Source: Ditylenchus dipsaci (taxonomy: Eukaryota > Nematoda > Chromadorea > Rhabditida > Anguinidae). From it: a DNA stretch of 64,000 bases. The DNA lies in the NCBI GenBank assembly GCA_004194705.1, contig SADC01000313.1, forward strand, positions 62,001 through 126,000. The letters are read 5' to 3'. The notes under the pieces are model-generated. The model did no database searches, had not been told where the DNA came from, and was given only the letters and a program-made list of their open reading frames with translations. A program made the translations under genes and the position numbers. This document shows, piece by piece, positions 45,955 through 55,730 of this stretch. Within the stretch, counting starts at the first letter, position 1; each line of letters starts with the position of its first letter.

Positions 45955-46282
45955 AGCTATGGCAAAGAAAAGAAAGTCTAAGGAGTCTAAACAGAATCCA
46001 GAAAGTCGACGAACAAGCCAGATGATTCCAAGCAGCTATCTAAAGACTTCGAAAAGAAAGGTGGATCAAGCAGCATACGTTCCAACAGTCTTCTGAAAAG
46101 CAGGCCATCAACCGCGAAAGAAAGGTGATTAGCCAAATGAGCAGCAAAACCATTCAAGCATCCATCCAAATGCAGCTCAACTGAAAATAAGAATTGGTTC
46201 CAAAATGAACCGAAGACATCCTTCGAAAGAAGCAGAGGATTCAAAGGCTCCCATAGAAAAGAAAATTTCGCCAAGATCCTAA
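45955..46282 (+). pseudogene. Lys/Ser-rich coding remnant, unidentified
   Basis: TTACTTAG at 45957 is followed by MAKKRKSKESKQNPESRR, then in a shifted frame KSTNKPDDSKQLSKDFEKK and SIRSNSLLKSRPSTAKER, then QQNHSSIHPNAAQLKIRIGS and HPSKEAEDSKAPIEKKISPR to a stop near 46282. The basic, Ser-rich composition is continuous over three frames, suggesting one disordered protein with two frame breaks. No family was assigned. Confidence 0.45.
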
Positions 46283-47236
46283 GAATAACGCGAATTTTTC
46301 AAAGACAAGAAGTTTCCCAGTATTCAGAATGAATCTATCGCGACGACGACTGTGATAATTTGATTTCTTTTTTGATGTCCATTAAGCTAAGATTTCATTA
46401 TAAATTTCAGATAAAATTTCATGTTCCGACGTTTGGGCGACGCATGCAGAAAGTCAATATGAATAATTAAAATATGCTGAAAGAAAAATGGTAGCTTATG
46501 TCTTAAAAGAAACAAAGAAACTGCAAATTAAATTGCGAATCGGTTCCTATAGACCATTTCGCTAGTTTACAAATTTTTTACTTTAAAAATTACAAACCAA
46601 AAAGTCATCTATGTGTCGGTCATCGGCTCGACTGTAGTGACAATGTAATGTTCGGCAAACCCTGGAAGTGCTTTAGCTAAATTAGAGCTGAGCAAAGGTC
46701 GTAGGTTCCGGTGACAAAATTATTTGCTTTCAAAGGCTCGTTCACAATGAAAGCGGAGAGCCGGAAGTTGGTAGTCTGATTCTTACTGCTTATTTTTCCG
46801 ATCCAGCTATATGGAAAGATGACGCTATTTTTGGGCAAAGGCCTTGACAATAGACTAAATACCTCTACATAATAGAGAAATGTTCAAAGTTTGCAGAGCT
46901 ACACAACCTCAAATAGTTTGACATCCGACTTCCGGTCCCATTCTTAGCACCCCATAAATAAGACTCCAGGTAGAACCTCGATAACCCGGCACTCCTAGAG
47001 ACCGCCCTTATCAGTTTACCTTATTCATTTTCTGGCTAACCATATTAAGTTAGACCAGAATAGCGGGTTATCAAGGCTGGACTGTATAACTCTTGGTAGC
47101 ATGCTGCTGTAAATAGCAAAAAGTCAACAGAAACCGTACTGCTATTAAATGGGAATAAGCGTAACAGCATGCAGAAAATATTTTTCTTTTCATTGCAGAA
47201 AATTAATCTTTTCAAAAAAGTGTTAAGCATTGCACC
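46283..47236. other. Intergenic with a pogo-like MITE
   Basis: 46973-47086 has ggtagaacctcgataacccg and gcgggttatcaaggctggac with tgta at the right end, a short member of the CAGTCGAACC family with the tail AACCCGGCAC. No gene is recognised. Confidence 0.45.
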
Positions 47237-48040
47237 CAGGGCTGCGTCGGAACCGGAAAAAAATCGGAATTCGGATTTCGGAATCGGAACTCCCGAATTT
47301 TCGGAATCGGAATTCGGATTTCGGAATTCGGAACTCAAAAAGTATCGGATTTCGGAATTAGGATTTCGGATTTCGGAAAATTTTGAGCTCCAAAAATAAG
47401 AATCAAATTTCTAATTTTTTTTATTCTTATTTTTGATAACACACAAAACAGGGCCCTTTATTACAATGCGAGGATGGGGGTTTTGCCTTGGTCCCCTCCC
47501 CCTGTTGTTATTTTTTGTGGTTTTTTAGGCTCAAGCTTAGGCAAGGGTAGGCCAGCGTATGCTGGGATGGACTTGAACATGAGTCTAAGATATGTTTGAG
47601 TCCGTCCTAAGATACGCTGGCCTAACCTTGACTAGACCAAAAGCCTAAAAGATAACAAAAACCACAGGGGGACCAAAGCAACCCCCAATATATGGCCCAA
47701 AACAGTTCAATCAGTATCAATATTCAAAGTTGTAAGCGGTCAAGCCCAAACAACCAGGATACACCCGAACCACCAGGATGGAGCCCGAACCACTGGCTAC
47801 ATTCAAACCACCGGAATGAGGCTCGGACCAGATCCTTGTCGGCGCCAGCAAACGTGGCAGATGTATGACGGGAACATGGAAAACATATAAGAAAACATAG
47901 AAAAAAACTAGAATTTGGGTTAACAAATACCGAGAAAAAGCTGAATTTGATTTCATTTTTCGGTTTTCGGATTTCGGAATTCGGAACTCAAAAAGTATCG
48001 GATTTCGGAATTCGGATTTCGGAATTCCGACGCACCCCTG
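47237..48040. mobile_element. 804-bp hAT-like MITE built of TTCGGAATTCGG words, 8-bp TSD
   Basis: A perfect ATTGCACC duplication (47229-47236, 48041-48048) flanks CAGGGCTGCGTCGGAA and TTCCGACGCACCCCTG. Both ends hold many TTCGGAATTCGGA words. A GCCTTGG foldback (47478-47692, copy 2 of 37280-37495) is nested inside. Confidence 0.9.
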
Positions 48041-48869
48041 ATTGCACCCAATGAGTGAGAAAGCTTTTTCGTGTCTTTTCACGCAGTAATGACCATAAAC
48101 TTTTTTTCTCAATTAAAAAATATTTTGGTCAAAGTTTCACAATCTAGGATCAAAGTGAGAAGCAAAAAGAGCGCATTTTGATGTTTTAATTTAAAATGTT
48201 GGTGTCTTTCTTAAAATCTTGGTTCCAAAAACTAGCTCTGAATGTCAGCTGCATTTTGGTACTAATATTTCTGAAAAGTTACAATAATTTTATTTCATAC
48301 ACACATCCTGTGTGACTTAGGTGAAAATTTCCCAGTAGTTTCCAATGAAATCTTCGGTCAGATAAAAAAGTCTACCACCATTATCATCGAACGAGTAATA
48401 TTTTCGTATTTTCGGTAACTGCACAAAAGGCTATTGAAAACTTTATTTTTTAAACTTTGTGGTTAATTCGGTTCATTTTTTGCCTTGGTCAACCATGTTG
48501 TATTTTCGACTTGCAATTAGATGCAGGATAAGCTAGCATACGAACGGACTCGAAGATGTTTTCCCTCGGAAACATTTAAATAGAAGGTCAAATTTTGAAA
48601 AATAAAGGCTTTTGTCGCCCTACAAAAGGAGGGAGACAGAAGCTTGAATATTTGCTTTTGTCCGGTTGCCGTATTTCCGGAATGTACTTTAATTGCTCAA
48701 ATCACCAAATTCACTGATGAATATCCAAAATTTATTAGGAAGGTGATGAATTTGCTGAGGGAAATCAGTGCTTTGGTGTGCATGTTTCCAGTTACAGTCA
48801 ACGCTTTCCATAACGGACTTGGTGAGAGCGTCGGTTGTATAGAGCATCCATTGGGTCCATCCAGTGTTC
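48041..48869. other. Intergenic or uncertain
   Basis: 48484 carries GCCTTGGTCAACCATGTTG. An open frame from 48644 (ITKFTDEYPKFIRKVMNLL) has some protein-like composition but runs into simple repeats, and no family is recognised. 48798-48830 has the head of a pogo-like MITE (acagtcaacgctttccataa). Confidence 0.3.
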
Positions 48870-49195
48870 TCAATAGTCAGAGACAGAGTCAGAATCAGAA
48901 AGGTTCAAAGGCAGAATTCAAAGTCAAAAATCAGAATCAGAAATGATAGTCAGCAAATTTTAAATCAGAATCAGAGGCAGAATGACAATCAAACATTTTC
49001 AAAATCAGAGTCAGGATCAGAAAGTTTCTGACTCTGTCTTTCAAAAATTCTGACTCTCATTTCTGACTCTGACTTTGAAAATTCTGACTCTCACTTTTGA
49101 TTCTGACTTTCAAAAAGTCTGACTATCATTTCTGACTCTGAACTTTTTTCTGACCCTGACTTTGAATTCTGACTCTGACTTTGAAGGTAGTATGC
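48870..49195. repeat. TCAGAATCAGA / TCTGACTCTGA simple repeat palindrome
   Basis: A left block of (TCAGAA/TCAGAG) words faces a right block of the complementary TTCTGACTCTGA words around 49020, making a long imperfect hairpin. It is low-complexity. Confidence 0.75.
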
Positions 49196-49199
49196 CAGC

Positions 49200-49665
49200 T
49201 AGCCAAAATGATTCGGCGCCAATGTGATCCGGCGCCAATGTGACGCTGCGCCAATATGACGCTGCACCAAATTCAATTAGGCGCCAAATAAGTTGGCGTC
49301 ATTTTGTTGTTTGTACCAAAATTTCATAGGGTTCTACAGGAACAATTGTTACTTTCGGTCGCAGACATCTTATACTCAAAATGATGGCTAGAATCTAACA
49401 AATATTTTAATAATTAAAAATTTTCAATCTGATATAATTTTTTAGGAATAATCACAAGTATTTGGCGAATCGGCGTGTTGCGCAAAAAACTTGCCACATA
49501 CTTGTGACTATTCCTAAAATATTTTTATATCAGATTGAAAATTTTAATTATTAAAATATTTGCTAGATTCTAGCCGTCATTTTGAGTATAAGATGTCTGC
49601 GACCGAAAATAAAAATTGTTCGTGTAGAACCCTATGAAATTGTGTTGCGCGACTCGTGTTGCGCG
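49200..49665. repeat. Palindromic element with GGCGCCAATGTGA tandem words
   Basis: 49210-49310 has about six GGCGCCAATGTGAC-type units. The arms ttcatagggttctac, cgcagacatcttatactcaa and aatctgatata recur inverted at 49495-49640. Only the left end shows clear tandem units. Confidence 0.65.
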
Positions 49666-49689
49666 GGAGTATGAGGGGAGCCAACGAAA

Positions 49690-49819
49690 CTCTTGATTTA
49701 ACGAACCTTTTTTTGGTGCCTATTTGTCCAGCGATTAAATAAAAATGACTAAAATAAGCTCTCGATTTAACGAACATTTTTGCCGGTCCCCAGGGGTTCG
49801 TTAAATCGAGAGTTGACTG
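49690..49819. mobile_element. pogo-like TA MITE, tail TTTAACGAACC
   Basis: aaactcttgatttaacgaac on the left pairs with gttcgttaaatcgagagttg/actgTA on the right. The tail is repeated internally (ctctcgatttaacgaacatt). The left terminus is decayed. Confidence 0.6.
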
Positions 49820-49821
49820 TA

Positions 49822-50048
49822 CACAAAAAGAACTTTTTCTAAAAATATTTTATTTCAGTGATTTTGAGTTGGAATGACTGTAGTCTTTGTTTCATTTCTT
49901 GCATATTCATCACTTGGTTTAAAATTTAAGTTTATCTACTCTTTCTAGCGACAACAACCCACATTTTCAAACAAAGGCAGTTTTTCATGTTCGAAATGCA
50001 GGTGTGAGAAACTGTCCCATTAAAAAAAAACCCTGCCCCACTGATGCC
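49822..50048. repeat. Dispersed repeat, copy 2
   Basis: Near-identical to 18265-18490 in direct orientation. It abuts the MITE end at 49821. Confidence 0.8.
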
Positions 50049-50206
50049 CCCCCCCAAATGGAATTTTTGAACTTCTTCAAAACACCATTTTAACCATTTT
50101 TGAGCATTTCCTACACGTTAAACACAATAAAACAGTGTTGTTACCGACTTTTCTTTATAAAATGTCGATTTTCAGATAATTTTTTAGGCTAAATCGCTAT
50201 TTTTAA

Positions 50207-50569
50207 AGGGGGGGGGGGAAGCCATTTAGGTTTGAAAAAGTGGCTTCCATGGCGCAGTGCGTAAGTGCTCGCGTTTTTTGGCCCAAAATGGTGTTTTTTT
50301 CGGTGTTGCAGGTTCAAACCACGTCGGGGCGCACTATTTTTTGGCTTTTTTGGGCAGTTTAGAGGTAATTTGGGTCGCTGATCCCGATTCTGGCGTCAAA
50401 AAAGTCTAATTACCTCTAAACTGCCCAAAAAAGCCAAAAAAAATAGTGTGCCCCTACGTGGGTTTGAACCTGCAACACCAAAAAAACACCATTTTGGCAA
50501 AAAAACGCGAGCACTTACGCACTGCGCCATGGAAGCCACTTTTTCAAACCTAAATGGCTTCCCCCCCCT
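50207..50569. mobile_element. TTAA-flanked palindromic MITE with tRNA-like arms
   Basis: TTAA/AGGGGGGG and CCCCCCCT/TTAA are the ends. The left arm has ccatttaggtttgaaaaagt, GGCTTCCATGGCGCAGTGCG (A-box-like), taagtgctcgcg and caggttcaaaccacg (B box). The right arm is its inverse (gtgggtttgaacctgc ... cactgcgccatggaagcc). Related copies are at 21829 and 63774, and remnants at 60262 and 60780. Confidence 0.8.
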
Positions 50570-51068
50570 TTAAATGATCCTACCCCGTTTTGGTCATTGG
50601 AGCTAGGCAAAAAAGCCTCTATATAGATTTTATGATCGAGACTCTTGATTCAAGAGTATTTCTCAAAATTTCGGTAGGGATTCTACCTGCTGCGGAGCTA
50701 TTCTATACAAGGGTCGAGATTTGTTTTTGGTTGGACAGCGTCAATAAAATGCACATAACAGGATCGTCTGCATGCCAAACGTTATGCCAATCGATGACAG
50801 TAAGTGACCGCTACCTAAGTTACATCAGTAAATAAGGCACTCCACTACACCACCCAGCAAGCAGAAGGAATCTCTAAGTAGCGTCCTTGTCTTATTTCCC
50901 TCTGTTTTCACTTTAGGCAAGAAAGTGCACAGTGTTAATTGCGTCAATTGGCTTTGTAAAGACATATTTTTGTGGTGCTAGCCAAAAATGTGCGCTTAAA
51001 AAGGAATTCAAAATTGAATTTTCAGTGTATAATATGATTAGGGGACGGAAACAAACTTTTTTACTTAA
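50570..51068. other. Intergenic with partial repeat
   Basis: 50580-50660 repeats the left flank of the 30770 palindrome (taccccgttttggtcattgg). The rest to 51068 has short open frames without recognised family. Confidence 0.35.
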
Positions 51069-51297
51069 AGGGCATACCCACTTTAATAAGAGGTGGTGCC
51101 GGGAGTTCAAATTTTTTTCCTCACCATTGAACTTCTGTACGGATTTTTCAACTTGGTTTCTAACAAAACCATACCTAAAATTAAATTGTAGGCATGGTTT
51201 TGTTAGAAACCAAGTTGAAAAATCCGTACAAGAGTTCAATGACTAGGAAAAAAAGTGAATTCCCAGGCACCACCTCTTATTAAAGTGGTATGCCCCT
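51069..51297. mobile_element. 229-bp TTAA-flanked palindromic MITE
   Basis: TTAA/AGGGCATACCCACTTTAAT pairs with ATTAAAGTGGTATGCCCCT/TTAA. The inner arms tcaccattgaacttctgtac and gtacaagagttcaatgac belong to the CATTGAACTTCTGTACGG family. Both reading frames across it are the repeat. Confidence 0.85.
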
Positions 51298-51879
51298 TTA
51301 AAGGATAATGGGTCTTTTTTGAAATTTTTTTGCAATTTTATCAAACTTGTTTATGGTTGAAAAATTTTAAAAGTTTTTTTACACCACGTCTTGCTTTCAC
51401 CTCAAAATTAGCACTTTTTTTGGCTCTACAGGGCTAGTCAACAAACACATCAATTTTTTAATTGAAATTTCTGCTCGCATTATGATTCTAATGCTGTTTT
51501 GTGACAAATGGTTGTGTTCCTAATCGAATCTTTGTAATATGATCCAGAAGCTCTTAGGTAATTCCAGTAGCGTACGCAGGAATTTCTGACGGGGGGGGGG
51601 TCACCAGGCCATTTTTAGGCCATTTTACCTACACCATTTTTCAAATTTTTGAGGCCATTTTACCTACACCGTTTTGAGAAAAATCTGACGGGGGCACGTG
51701 CTTTATTAATAATTTAGCCAAGTAAAACAAAAAATTATTTAAAAATGCATTTAAAAAGCAAATTTTTCTTTTAATTTACAAAGAACATATAAAAATGCCA
51801 TTTATTGAAATTCTGAGCACACAAAATACAACTTCAGCAAACTATTTGTAAAAAATGTCTGGATAGGGAAATTTAATAG

Positions 51880-52238
51880 CTACTGGTTTTTCTGAGTCCT
51901 CCTCACAGCGACCGAAATAGGCGCAATTTCGTCAATAAAAGCATTCGACTTTGAAACAAACACAATCGCAAAACAATTGTCTTCAGTATCATGCACTGTT
52001 TTTAAAAGCATGCCAATTGTCAATGGGGCCCTAGACTTCGAAACCACTGCGCTTCCCTCCCACTCATCACGAGGAAGCTGATCGGCATTTTGTTTGGTGA
52101 ATTTAATTTCACAATTTGTCAAGCAGATAATATGGGACTCATAACACTTGGCACAGCGACTAGGTTTAATCTGGTGGTCCTGCAAGACAGAAAGTGTCTG
52201 TTCTCTCATCAGTCCATTTTCAAAACCAAGCACAAAAC
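51880..52238 (-). CDS. Terminal exon of an unidentified protein gene
   Basis: After acceptor TGGATTTTTCAG (ending at 52239) an uninterrupted frame of ~119 codons runs to a stop at 51880: GFENGLMREQTLSVLQDHQ, KPSRCAKCYESHIICLTNC, FTKQNADQLPRDEWEGSAVV, IGMLLKTVHDTEDNCFAIVF and AFIDEIAPISVAVRR. The CAKC ... ICLTNC pattern could bind zinc, but this is speculative. No family was recognised. Upstream exons on the minus strand between 52240 and 53200 were not found; that interval contains repeats. Confidence 0.5.
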
Positions 52239-52487
52239 CTGAAAAATCCACCTTTAAATGTTTTCAAGTGTTTTTTATAAAGCTTTTTTATATTCGAAAA
52301 TTGCTCAATATGTTTTTTGTAATCCACAACTGAATTAATACTAACAGGGTGCCACCAACGGGGTTCCAATACCAAAGTAATATTCAGTCAGCCAGGTATT
52401 TATGCCTTTGTGCTACAAAAAATTTCCTTCAGGGACCGAAAAAAATGACTGGGGGTTGGCTCAGGGTGAAGTATTTCATACAGTCCA

Positions 52488-52600
52488 CTCTTGATACAGT
52501 ATACTGTATCGAGAGTGGACTGTATGCAATATATATAGCTAACGGGGATCGTAAAAATGTACACTGTATAGAGAGTTACACTATATCGAAGTTTCCCGAA
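52488..52600. repeat. pogo-like hairpin repeats, tail GATACAGTAT
   Basis: TACAGTCCACTCTTGATACAG faces ctgtatcgagagtggactgt/TA immediately, a 60-base near-perfect hairpin. A third copy (cactgtatagagagttacac, then atatcgaagtttc) follows at 52563-52595. Confidence 0.65.
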
Positions 52601-52669
52601 CAAAGGAGCGGGGGAGGGAGGTGGACTAACCCTACACGTGGTGACATGCTATTTATTCGTAAAAGTCCA

Positions 52670-52830
52670 AGTGCAATCTCCCCCAAGAGTATTTTTCTCT
52701 AAGCGTCCTTTTTTGGGTTCCCTTGATTTTTTTTAAGTTTTTTTTGCAATGTGTAGAACGCTAACTTAGCCTTAGGCTTAGGTCTTAGGTTTAGGCTTAG
52801 GCTTAAGCCTTAAGCTTAGGCCTCAGGCTT
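52670..52830. repeat. Dispersed repeat ending in TTAGGC-like tract, copy 1
   Basis: agagtatttttctctaagc, ttttgggttcccttgatttt and gcaatgtgtag are followed by about ten degenerate TTAGGC/TTAGGT units. A second copy with the same order is at 60855-60976. Confidence 0.7.
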
Positions 52831-53207
52831 AGATGAAAAAAGTTAGCTTGGAGAATAATACTCTTTGCAGGGGGAGGGGTGCACTTGGGATGCTGGGGGA
52901 CTCTATTAGAGAGGGGGGGGGCTCTATTAGAACATTGACGGTATTCGAAAACTTCGACTATTCGACAACCCTGGTAATGACTAAACAAAATTGACTTACT
53001 TTCTGCGCAATGAATTTTTTAGCTCTAATGTCGTATAAGTCCCCGCTCCTCTCACGAAAAAAACTAGTGTCATATACGCCTCCCCTAATAATTTTTTGAG
53101 GGTACCTAAAGCCACCATTTTTCAGAAAAGAATATGCGAAAAGTCCTTGTTAGTAAGGGTCAGGTTCTGAGCCTAAGCGAAATCATTAGGGGAGGGCTAT
53201 TTGACAC
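52831..53207. other. Intergenic with partial MITE
   Basis: 52893-52945 has ggggggactctattagagag and ggctctattagaacattgac then ggta, a degenerate right end of the CCGTAAATCCTC family with the AGAGCCCC tail. No gene. Confidence 0.4.
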
Positions 53208-53715
53208 TACAGTCAAACCTTGATATAGCAAAACCCCCAAAAGTTCGTTCCCGCCTAGGGTCCGATACTTTTTTTAACGCTATACAGTCGAACCTCGCTA
53301 TAGTGGCACCCTCAAAAGATCGTTCGCGCCTATGGTCCGACACTTTTTTTAACCCAATTTTTAAAGTTTTTTTTTTGTAAATTTTGTTCTGACAGTCTGG
53401 TCCTAAATATCGCAAGGATTTCAATTTTGCCGATCGTTTTTTGAAAAGAAAACAAAATTTGGGTTAAAAAAGCAAAACCTCGATATAGTGGCACCCCTCT
53501 TTGAAAACACGTGCCACTATATCGAGGTTTTACTTTTTTAACCCAAAATTTGTTTTCTTTTCAAAAAACGTTCGGCAAAATCGTAATCCTCACGATATTT
53601 GGGACCAGACTGTAAAAACAGAACTGACAAAACATTCAAAAATTGGGTTGAAAAAAGTGTCGGACCCTAGGCGGGAACGAACTTTTGGTGGTGTCGTTAT
53701 ATCAAGATTTGACTG
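53208..53715. mobile_element. Two overlapping or nested pogo-like TA MITEs
   Basis: A left end at 53208 (CAGTCAAACCTTGATATAGC) and another at 53286 (CAGTCGAACCTCGCTATAG, tail TGGCACC) share one visible right end near 53715 (tatatcaagatttgactg/TA). The centre (53479-53530) has an inner inverted pair, acctcgatatagtggcaccc and gtgccactatatcgaggttt, repeating the TGGCACC tail. Confidence 0.7.
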
Positions 53716-55397
53716 TACCGTTTCGGAGAGAAAGGTGATATTTACACTAGAGCCAAATTTTTATGCAGTTGAAAATGAAATTTTTAAATTAGTGTTGGGA
53801 AGAAGAGGATTGGAAAAGTCAAAAGCAATTGTCTGAGAGGAAATACCAGTACTTGGATGCCAGTACTTTGATTGTGTTATTTTGTTACTTTTAGTTCCTA
53901 AAAATTAAAACCTGTTGTTCTTGCAAAGGCTGGAAAACAGGCTGAAAGCAGCCAAAATTGGGTATTCTCTTTGGCGGTTTAACATTTAGTAGAGCTGACC
54001 AGTAGGCATTTTCAGGCAATTGTAAATAAATGACATCATTCTCATCAGTCATTTCTGATCTGCCAAAAACAACTTCAACATTGATTCTAAGGATTGTAGG
54101 AAATAATAGCTTATTAGATAGTGGATCTCTGCTAGGCTCTCCAGCTACTAAGGCGATACCGAATTTAGTAAAATCTTTGATGTTTTCATTTGCATTGAGG
54201 TTGAGGTGTCTAAAAATACAGCTTCGACTTGAAACCAAGTGGTCATTAGAAAAGAAAAAAGCTCCACAAATATTCATGGTTTGGTCAGTTTTGTCAAAAA
54301 TGTATGAATAAATTTGGACATCTGAATATTCATGGACCAACTCCTGTGGGTTGCATAATTTGTTAATCTCTGATGAAGTTTTCTAGTTATTTTTCTGATT
54401 TTCAACTTTGAAAAAATAGATTCTGTAACAGCTGCAGGAATGGAGGAAGGATTCATGATCCTAATTTTCATATTGAGTCTTGCTATTCCAGGGATGTTTT
54501 TGTGGCATATATTGAGCATTTGGCAGAACAATTTACTGTACTCGGCCAATTTCAAAGCCACAGTTAATTGGTCGGTAGTTCGCAAAGCACGACCTGCAGT
54601 TACCATTCCAACAAGTTGGTTTTTTTGCCTGCTTGTTTAGCAATTACGGGACCTCCGCTGTCCCCATTCCAAGCCATTTTGGTATGGTCTGCCCTGTCCC
54701 TGAGACCGAAAACAAAGTTATTATCAACTACATCAAATATTTGGTGGAAACCATTGAGCATTTGATCAATTCCTAGTAATCTCAGGTTATTTAGCTGCAT
54801 TAATACGTCTGCGGAGTCGTAGTGCTCCGTACTTTGCGACCCCCATCCAAGAACACAACTTCAAATTCTGCGAATACGAGTTTTGTCAAATACGAGAAAC
54901 GCGAATACGAAACGGCCCCCTCCCCCATCCAGCAAGGCCAAAATTACCTGAGGTGAAAGATTCCAATCTTCTTTTGGAAATGCAGATATAGTTGAGAGTG
55001 GAAGATGTTGTTATGGGTTTGGTAAGCATAATCAACGCCAAGTCATAGGTATAAAGGTAATGTTTGGGCTCTGAATACGCACTATCATATGCTATAACGG
55101 AATGTTCCAGAACTATCATATTTTTTCCAAGTGGACAGTCTTCACTAATAACGTCGGAATGACATGTGCCACCAGCCATTATAGTAAAACTTCTTCTCCT
55201 GCTTAGATCCTGTAAGAAGAACATTTGGAATATAAATACACTCGAACCTTGATAAACGGGCACCCATAAAAGTTCGTTCCCGCGCTGGGTCCAACACTTT
55301 TTTTAGCTCGATTTTCAAAGATTTTTTACGATTCTATATTGACAGTCCGGTCCCAAATATCGCAAGGATCCCCGTTTCACCGATCGTTTATCAGGGT

Positions 55398-55503
55398 AAA
55401 AAGTGAGGACACTTTGCTATAGACAGTTCGCTATGTTTTTTTCGGTATAATTTTACCGAAAAAGTTCTAAAAACATAGCGAACTATCCATAGCGAAGTGT
55501 CCT
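55398..55503. repeat. Small nested palindrome
   Basis: AGGACACTTTGCTATAGACA and ttcgctatgttttttcggta face their complements around taattttacc. It is inserted in the left arm of the surrounding MITE, whose sequence resumes on the other side (cgtttatcag/ttttatcagaatcc). Confidence 0.75.
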
Positions 55504-55730
55504 AGCCCGTTTTATCAGAATCCAAAAACTTTTTTCTCTAAAAAAGCAAAAGGTCGATAAACGGGCACCCTATTTCTGCAATGGGTGCCCGTTTATCGAC
55601 CTTTTGCTTTTTAGAGAAAAAAGTTTTCGGATTCTGAAAAACGATCGGTAAAATCGAAATCCTTGCGATATTTGGATCGGACTGTCAAAACAGAATCGTA
55701 AAAAAGCTTTGAAAATCGAGCTTAAAAAGT

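Noticed and set aside
50932..51246. Overlapping ~105-codon open frames on both strands
   Set aside because: Both are the two strands of the TTAA-flanked palindrome at 51069-51297.
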